A stretch of 5,093 nucleotides of DNA, taken from assembly GCA_028872975.1 (NCBI GenBank), contig JAGWNV010000205.1:1-5093 (forward strand). The letters are read 5' to 3'. This DNA is from Acidobacteriota bacterium. Its GTDB lineage: Bacteria > Actinomycetota > Acidimicrobiia > Acidimicrobiales > UBA8190. Each line of letters opens with the position of its first letter. The stretch's first letter is position 1. A program made the translations under genes and the position numbers. The notes under the pieces were generated by a model. It had not been told where the DNA came from, ran no database searches, and saw only the letters and a program-made list of their open reading frames with translations. Shown here piece by piece: positions 1 through 5,093 of this stretch.

Positions 1-487
1 CGCTGGCGGGAACCCCGAGGACCTCCCGGCCCAGGGGATGGCCGGGGAACATCGCCCCCGAACACAGCTCGGCGGCCAGGTCGGTCGGCTCGTCGGCGTG
101 CATGAGGATCTCGTCGAGGATGACCTGGCGCTCGGCGTCGACGTCGGCGGGAGCGAGGGCCGGGTCGGTCATGATCGCCCCGAGGACGTCGAGCCCGAGG
201 GGGAGGTGCTCGGAGAGCAGCCGGATGTAGAAGGCCGTGTACTCCTTGGTGGTGAAGGCGTTCATGTCGCCTCCCACCTCGTCGACGGCCTCGGCGATGG
301 CGGCCGCTCCCCAGGTGGGGGTGCCCTTGAAGAGCAGGTGCTCGAGGAAGTGCGAGGCGCCGGCCCGGGCGTCGTCCTCGTCGCGCGACCCCGTGCCGAC
401 CCAGACCCCCACCGCCGCCGAGCGGACGTCGGCCATCGTCTCGGTGACGAGGCGGGCCCCGCAGTCCAGAGTGTCGATGCGGATCAC
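1..487 (-). CDS. M16-family zinc metallopeptidase (PepR-like), N-terminal part, cut by window edge
   Basis: Only the first 162 codons are present. The visible part is the N-terminal half of the first peptidase M16 (pitrilysin/insulinase, mitochondrial processing peptidase-like) domain. The inverted zinc motif HFLEH lies at residues 46-50, giving two histidine ligands and the catalytic Glu49. GGDMNAFTTKEYTAFY follows at 72-87. Glu126 in ERQVILDEI sits 76 residues after His50, where the family has its third zinc ligand, and Glu119 matches another conserved acidic position. The N terminus VIRIDTLDCGARLVTE aligns with the usual start of the family (MI..TTLPNGLRVVTE), which supports the GTG at 485-487. 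No Shine-Dalgarno sequence is visible before it, and the frame stays open upstream into the end of pnp. Family members are usually a little over 400 residues, so most of the gene lies outside. The position directly after pnp matches pepR after gpsI in mycobacteria. The peptidase family is very sure; the natural substrate is unknown. Confidence 0.93.
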   Translation of the reverse strand, partial: MIRIDTLDCGARLVTETMADVRSAAVGVWVGTGSRDEDDARAGASHFLEHLLFKGTPTWGAAAIAEAVDEVGGDMNAFTTKEYTAFYIRLLSEHLPLGLDVLGAIMTDPALAPADVDAERQVILDEILMHADEPTDLAAELCSGAMFPGHPLGREVLGVPAS

Positions 488-551
488 GGGGCGCGCCGCG
501 CCTGCGGCGTTGGCGCACGGACCGTCGCCGGCCCCGCCGGCCGGCAGGGGC
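488..551 (-). other. pnp-M16 peptidase spacer, almost entirely hairpin-forming
   Basis: This 64-base spacer separates the pnp stop from the GTG of the peptidase gene. Three successive stem-loops can be drawn, at 531-551, 512-529 and 490-502. The last has a 5-base-pair stem GGCGC/GCGCC with loop GGC and ends two bases before the start codon. The middle one pairs GGCG with CGCC and ACG with CGT around loop GTC, with one bulged G. No promoter or ribosome binding site is seen. In DNA this GC-rich some pairing is expected by chance, so the structures are candidates only. Confidence 0.4.
531..551 (-). terminator. Hairpin directly after the pnp stop codon; possible U-less terminator or 3'-end stabiliser
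   Basis: Immediately after the TGA of pnp the minus strand reads GCCCC, T, GCC, GGCC, GGC, GGGGC. This gives an 8-base-pair stem (5 plus 3 pairs, all G-C) with one bulged T and a GGCC loop. There is no U-tract after it, so it is not a classical intrinsic terminator. U-less hairpins have been proposed as terminators in actinobacteria. It could instead slow 3' exonucleases and adjust the ratio of pnp to peptidase message. The structure is read directly; the role is inference. Confidence 0.35.
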
Positions 552-2966
<2,415 letters not shown>

Positions 2967-2972
2967 TGGGTT

Positions 2973-2977
2973 CTCCT
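2973..2977 (-). promoter_or_regulatory. Shine-Dalgarno sequence of pnp
   Basis: The minus strand reads AGGAG, then six bases (AACCCA), then ATG. This is the only strong ribosome binding site before any of the four starts in the window, and it decides the pnp start at 2966. Confidence 0.85.
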
Positions 2978-2983
2978 GTCTGT

Positions 2984-2996
2984 CACGGGCACCGTG
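2984..2996 (-). promoter_or_regulatory. Small hairpin just upstream of the pnp ribosome binding site
   Basis: CACGG, loop TGC, CCGTG forms a 5-base-pair stem on the minus strand, ending six bases before the AGGAG of pnp. It could affect ribosome access or mark an RNA-processing site. A stem this short in GC-rich DNA may be chance. Confidence 0.25.
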
Positions 2997-3030
2997 CCAG
3001 GCCAGTTCCCAGTGGTCGGCCACCTCTCCC

Positions 3031-3047
3031 CCGGGCGATCGTCCCGG
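3031..3047 (-). promoter_or_regulatory. Stem-loop in pnp leader
   Basis: Minus strand: CCGGG, 7-base loop ACGATCG, CCCGG, a 5-base-pair all-G-C stem. It resembles the rpsO leader hairpin at 3469-3485, sharing CCGGGA on the 5' side and CCCGG on the 3' side, but the loops differ. Function is unknown. Confidence 0.3.
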
Positions 3048-3052
3048 TGCTC

Positions 3053-3074
3053 GCCCCGCCGGGGCCTCGCCCCG
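3053..3074 (-). promoter_or_regulatory. Two mutually exclusive GC hairpins in the rpsO-pnp spacer
   Basis: On the minus strand CGGGGC-GAG-GCCCCG (3060-3074, six pairs) overlaps GCCCC-GGC-GGGGC (3053-3065, five pairs). The central GCCCC can pair with either flank because GGGGCGAG occurs twice, at 3066-3073 and 3050-3057. Such an arrangement can act as a switch, or as a terminator or processing hairpin with a competitor. No U-tract follows. The pairing is read directly; the function is inference. Confidence 0.35.
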
Positions 3075-3145
3075 TGCGGACGGCTGCGCTGGAGGTAGTC
3101 GGCGACTGGCAGCTGACGGCTGGCCGGTGCCGCGGTCTGCTCCGC

Positions 3146-3403
3146 CTACCGGCGGATGCCGAGCTTGCCGATGATGGTCCGGTAGCGCTCCACGTCGTTG
3201 TCCCGCACGTAGTCGAGGAGCCTGCGGCGACGGCCGATCAGCTTCATGAGCCCCCGCCGGGTGTGATGGTCACCCTTGTGCACCTTCAGGTGCTCGGTGA
3301 GGTGCGAGATCCGCTCGGTGAGGAGCGCGATCTGGACCTCAGGCGAGCCCGTGTCGGTGTCGTGGAGACGATGCTCGGTGATCGTCGCAGTCTTGTCAGG
3401 CAT
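3146..3403 (-). CDS. rpsO: 30S ribosomal protein S15
   Basis: This 85-residue protein is S15, a primary binding protein of the 30S subunit that folds the central domain of 16S rRNA and takes part in a bridge to the 50S subunit. The family signature is complete: DTGSPEVQIALLTERI (17-32), HLTEHLKVHKGDHHTRRGL (34-52), GRRRRLLDYV (57-66) and the C-terminal DVERYRTIIGKLGIRR (70-85). E. coli S15 is about four residues longer, the difference being at the N terminus. The ATG at 3401-3403 gives the best family match. The frame stays open for 22 more codons upstream, but those look unrelated to S15 (RRLPRQRPEHPPERCLH). No Shine-Dalgarno sequence precedes the ATG. The protein sits between ribF and pnp as in many bacteria. 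S15 represses its own translation in several phyla, so the structured leader upstream is a plausible control site. Confidence 0.97.
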   Translation of the reverse strand: MPDKTATITEHRLHDTDTGSPEVQIALLTERISHLTEHLKVHKGDHHTRRGLMKLIGRRRRLLDYVRDNDVERYRTIIGKLGIRR

Positions 3404-3430
3404 GTGCAGGCAACGCTCGGGAGGATGCTC

Positions 3431-3460
3431 GGGGCGCTGGCGCGGAAGGCGCCGTGCCCC
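3431..3460 (-). promoter_or_regulatory. Long two-part hairpin in the rpsO leader
   Basis: Minus strand: outer stem GGGGC/GCCCC (3456-3460 with 3431-3435), internal loop AC opposite AGC, inner stem GGCGC/GCGCC (3449-3453 with 3439-3443), loop CTTCC. That makes ten G-C pairs in 30 bases, the best structure in the spacer. It ends about 27 bases before the rpsO start. S15-binding leaders are known in several bacterial groups, but I cannot match this one to a described class. Confidence 0.4.
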
Positions 3461-3468
3461 TGGGACCA

Positions 3469-3485
3469 CCGGGACGACATCCCGG
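3469..3485 (-). promoter_or_regulatory. Hairpin in the rpsO leader
   Basis: Minus strand CCGGGA, loop TGTCG, TCCCGG: a perfect 6-base-pair stem. It would lie near the 5' end of a transcript starting from the candidate promoter at 3496-3504, where it could protect the RNA or form part of an S15-responsive fold together with the hairpin at 3431-3460. Confidence 0.4.
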
Positions 3486-3495
3486 ATCGGAGATC

Positions 3496-3504
3496 ACTCT
3501 AGCA
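3496..3504 (-). promoter_or_regulatory. Candidate rpsO promoter (extended -10 element)
   Basis: The minus strand reads TGC followed by TAGAGT, an extended -10 of the TGnTAnnnT type, in one of the few less GC-rich patches of the window. No good -35 hexamer lies 16-18 bases upstream, which is common for extended -10 promoters. Transcription would begin near 3489 and give a leader of about 85 bases before the rpsO ATG. This is a pattern match only. Confidence 0.4.
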
Positions 3505-3578
3505 GGACGGCTCCCGGGCCTGCCGGTTCGGGCCGCGCCCTGCCTGGTCAGAGGCGCCCGCACACCGGCGGCGGGGGC

Positions 3579-4529
3579 TCAGGCGCCTTCGGCCCCGAGC
3601 AGGGCGTCGGCCTGCGCCACGTCGGCCCGCATCTGGGCCACGAGCTCCCCCACCGACTCGAAGCGCCGCTCCTCCCGGAGCCGGTCGACGAATTCGAGGC
3701 GGACCTCGGCGCCGTAGAGGTCGCCCTCGAAGCCGATGAGGTGGGCCTCGAGCAGCGCCGGGGCCCCCTCGGAGTAGAAGGTGGGCCGGCGGCCGAGCGA
3801 GACGGCCGTCTTGCACCGCCTCCCGTCGGGGAGCCGGCACCGGCCGGCATAGATGCCCTCGGCGGGCAGGAGGATCTCGGGGGGCACGGCGATGTTGGCG
3901 GTGGGCATCCCGAGGGCGCTGCCGCCGCGGCCGTCGCCCCGGGCCACCTGGCCCCGGACCTCGTGGCACCGGCCGAGCAGCCCCGCCGCGGCCCGGACCT
4001 CCCCGTCGGCGAGGAGCCGGCGGATGCGGGTGGAGGAGACCGGGTCGCCCCCGGCGTCGTCCGCGAGCTCGATGCCGGTCGTCTCGAAGCCCTCGGTGGC
4101 GCCCATCTCGGTGAGCAGGGTCACGTTCCCCTTGCGGCCGTGGCCGAAGTGGAAGTCCCGCCCCACCACGACGAGGCGGGCCCCGAGGGCGCCCACCAGG
4201 ACCTCGGTGACGAAGTCCTCGGCCGACTCGTTGGCCCGCGCCTCGTCGAAGGCGACGACCACGGTCCGGTCCACCCCCGTCGAGGCGAGGAGCTCGAGCT
4301 TCTGCTCGAGGTCGGTGAGGAGCTTCGGGGCCGACGCCGGGCGGACCACCGTGGCCGGGTGGCGGTCGAAGGTCACGACCACCGTCTCGAGCCCCCGTGG
4401 CGCCGCCCGGTCCCGGAGCAGGCCGATCACGTGGCGGTGGCCGAGGTGCACGCCGTCGTAGGCGCCGATGGTCACAGCCGAGCCCCTCGCCGGGGGAACC
4501 AGGCCGTCGAGGCCGCGCGCCACCTCCAT
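3579..4529 (-). CDS. ribF: Bifunctional riboflavin kinase / FAD synthetase
   Basis: This 316-residue protein makes FMN from riboflavin and ATP, then FAD from FMN and ATP, in the cytoplasm. The N-terminal nucleotidyltransferase (FAD synthetase) half shows IGAYDGVHLGH (21-31, with the HxGH nucleotide-binding motif at 28-31), TFDRHP (53-58), FHFGHGRKG (126-134) and SSTRIR (165-170). The C-terminal riboflavin kinase half shows GMPTANI (207-213, the PTAN metal/ATP motif), GIYAG (225-229), SLGRRPTF (244-251) and EAHLIGFEGDLYG (261-273), where Glu261 is the likely catalytic base. Both halves are intact and the length is normal. Tyr24 replaces the more common Phe of the FDG motif, a mild change. The start MEVARGLDGL fits the family, although no Shine-Dalgarno sequence is visible. 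The gene begins 21 bases after truB, so the two are probably cotranscribed. Confidence 0.96.
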   Translation of the reverse strand: MEVARGLDGLVPPARGSAVTIGAYDGVHLGHRHVIGLLRDRAAPRGLETVVVTFDRHPATVVRPASAPKLLTDLEQKLELLASTGVDRTVVVAFDEARANESAEDFVTEVLVGALGARLVVVGRDFHFGHGRKGNVTLLTEMGATEGFETTGIELADDAGGDPVSSTRIRRLLADGEVRAAAGLLGRCHEVRGQVARGDGRGGSALGMPTANIAVPPEILLPAEGIYAGRCRLPDGRRCKTAVSLGRRPTFYSEGAPALLEAHLIGFEGDLYGAEVRLEFVDRLREERRFESVGELVAQMRADVAQADALLGAEGA

Positions 4530-4550
4530 CGTCGCGAGGTTACCGGCCGG

Positions 4551-5093
4551 TTATCCGCTGCTCTCGAGGACGCAGGCGGCCACCAGCCGGTCGGTCTCGG
4601 TCCCCTCGTAGACGGCGAGGAGCCGGCCGCGGTCGTCGACGACGGCCCAGGGACCGTCGCCGCCCGCCCCCACCACCACCCGGTCGAGGGGGAGCCCGTG
4701 GCGCACCCCCCGGGCCAGCTCGGCGTCGATCTCCACCTGGGCCAGGTCCCGGAGCGCCTGGGCCGGGCTGAGGACATGGGCGGCCACGAGCTCCTCGAGT
4801 CGGTGGGACTCCTCGAGGCCGAAGGACCCGACCCCAACCCGCCGGAGGTGCCGCAGGTGGGCGCCGCCGCCGAGCGCCAGGCCCAGGTCGGCGGCGAGCA
4901 CCCGCACGTAGGTGCCGGTGGTGCAGTCCACGGCGATGCGGAACACGCCCGGCTCGTCCCCCGCCTCGACCTCGAAGCGCGACACCACCACCGCCCGGGG
5001 CTGGCGCTCGACCTCGATGCCCTCCCGGGCCAGCTCGTGGAGTCGCCGGCCCCCCACCTTGCGGGCCGAGACCATGGGAGGGACCTGCTGGAG
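4551..5093 (-). CDS. truB: tRNA pseudouridine(55) synthase TruB, C-terminal part, cut by window edge
   Basis: The last 180 codons of truB are present; the 5' end lies beyond the right edge. TruB converts uridine 55 in the T-loop of tRNAs to pseudouridine. The visible segment begins LQQVPPMVSARKVGGRRLHELAREGIEVER, the conserved block usually read as Q-PP-SA-K--G-R---LAR-G. CTTGTYVRVLAADLG follows (fragment residues 57-71), with Tyr62 and Arg64 matching active-site Tyr179 and Arg181 of E. coli, and then LGGGAHLRHLRR (74-85). The remainder (about 105-180) fits the C-terminal domain of actinobacterial TruB. The catalytic aspartate lies in the missing N-terminal third. An internal ATG at 5073-5075 falls inside the conserved core, so it is not the true start. 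The stop is TAA at 4551-4553. Confidence 0.95.
   Translation of the reverse strand, partial: LQQVPPMVSARKVGGRRLHELAREGIEVERQPRAVVVSRFEVEAGDEPGVFRIAVDCTTGTYVRVLAADLGLALGGGAHLRHLRRVGVGSFGLEESHRLEELVAAHVLSPAQALRDLAQVEIDAELARGVRHGLPLDRVVVGAGGDGPWAVVDDRGRLLAVYEGTETDRLVAACVLESSG

Larger units (their letters stand above)
2967..3145 (-). other. rpsO-pnp spacer, candidate pnp leader with several hairpins
   Basis: These 179 bases have no credible gene on the minus strand. They hold small stems near the rpsO stop, an alternative pair of GC hairpins at 3053-3074, a stem-loop at 3031-3047, a stem at 2984-2996 and the pnp ribosome binding site. No AT-rich -10 element is evident, so pnp may be read mainly from upstream. 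In E. coli this same spacer carries the rpsO terminator, a pnp promoter and the RNase III hairpin used in PNPase autocontrol. The location fits, but I cannot show the same mechanism here. Confidence 0.45.
3404..3578 (-). other. ribF-rpsO spacer: possible promoter and structured rpsO leader
   Basis: This 175-base gap has no credible gene of its own. Next to ribF there is a weak stem (CCCGC/GCGGG with a 9-base loop) and no U-tract, so no clear terminator. The middle holds a possible extended -10 element at 3496-3504. The rpsO-proximal part holds two good hairpins at 3469-3485 and 3431-3460, then about 27 unpaired-looking bases before the ATG with no ribosome binding site. Confidence 0.5.

Noticed and set aside
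2967..3023. A GTG at 3021-3023 giving PNPase 19 more N-terminal residues.
   Set aside because: The purine-rich run almost touches the GTG, the extra residues do not resemble PNPase, and the ATG at 2966 has a well-spaced AGGAG.
3504..3578. A possible intrinsic terminator after ribF.
   Set aside because: The available stems are only 4-5 pairs with large loops, and no U-tract follows.
4542..4551. The perfect palindrome ACCGGCCGGT at the truB stop and truB-ribF gap, as a possible operator.
   Set aside because: Ten-base palindromes of G and C are common in such DNA; it can form only a 3-pair hairpin, and no promoter lies nearby.
5070..5072. Valine in place of the frequent tyrosine in the TruB PP-YSA-K block.
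   Set aside because: Actinobacterial TruB proteins commonly have another residue here, and the active-site Tyr and Arg further along are present.

Overview
This window is ordinary core-genome DNA from a very GC-rich bacterium. I read it as an actinobacterium (Actinomycetota), possibly of the class Acidimicrobiia. The reasons are the strong G/C bias at third codon positions, an actinobacterial-type polynucleotide phosphorylase (HHYNFPPYSTGETG followed by PKRREIGHG), a GpsI/PepR-like gene pair, and a TruB of the actinobacterial kind. The class-level placement is inference. All genes lie on the minus strand, so transcription runs from the right end of the window to the left. I see no mobile element, CRISPR array, tRNA, rRNA or sign of recent transfer.

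Layout in the direction of transcription: the 3' part of truB (tRNA pseudouridine-55 synthase, cut by the right edge), a 21-base gap, ribF (riboflavin kinase/FAD synthetase), a 175-base gap with a possible promoter and a structured leader, rpsO (ribosomal protein S15), a 179-base gap with several hairpins, pnp (polynucleotide phosphorylase), a 64-base gap that is nearly all potential hairpin, and the first 162 codons of an M16-family zinc peptidase gene that runs off the left edge. This matches the widely conserved bacterial truB-ribF-rpsO-pnp block. The M16 peptidase gene after pnp is the arrangement known in actinobacteria such as Mycobacterium tuberculosis (gpsI-pepR).

The cluster combines tRNA modification, flavin cofactor synthesis, a small-subunit ribosomal protein, RNA turnover and proteolysis. 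rpsO-pnp coupling is well known in Escherichia coli, where S15 controls its own mRNA and PNPase controls its own mRNA with RNase III. The two structured spacers here are the natural places for comparable control, but nothing in the sequence proves it.

I found no candidate for an undescribed system. The items most worth a second look are modest: a PNPase C-terminal extension made of an acidic patch followed by an arginine/DRG-repeat tail; a rpsO leader with two good hairpins and no Shine-Dalgarno sequence; and two mutually exclusive hairpins ahead of pnp.
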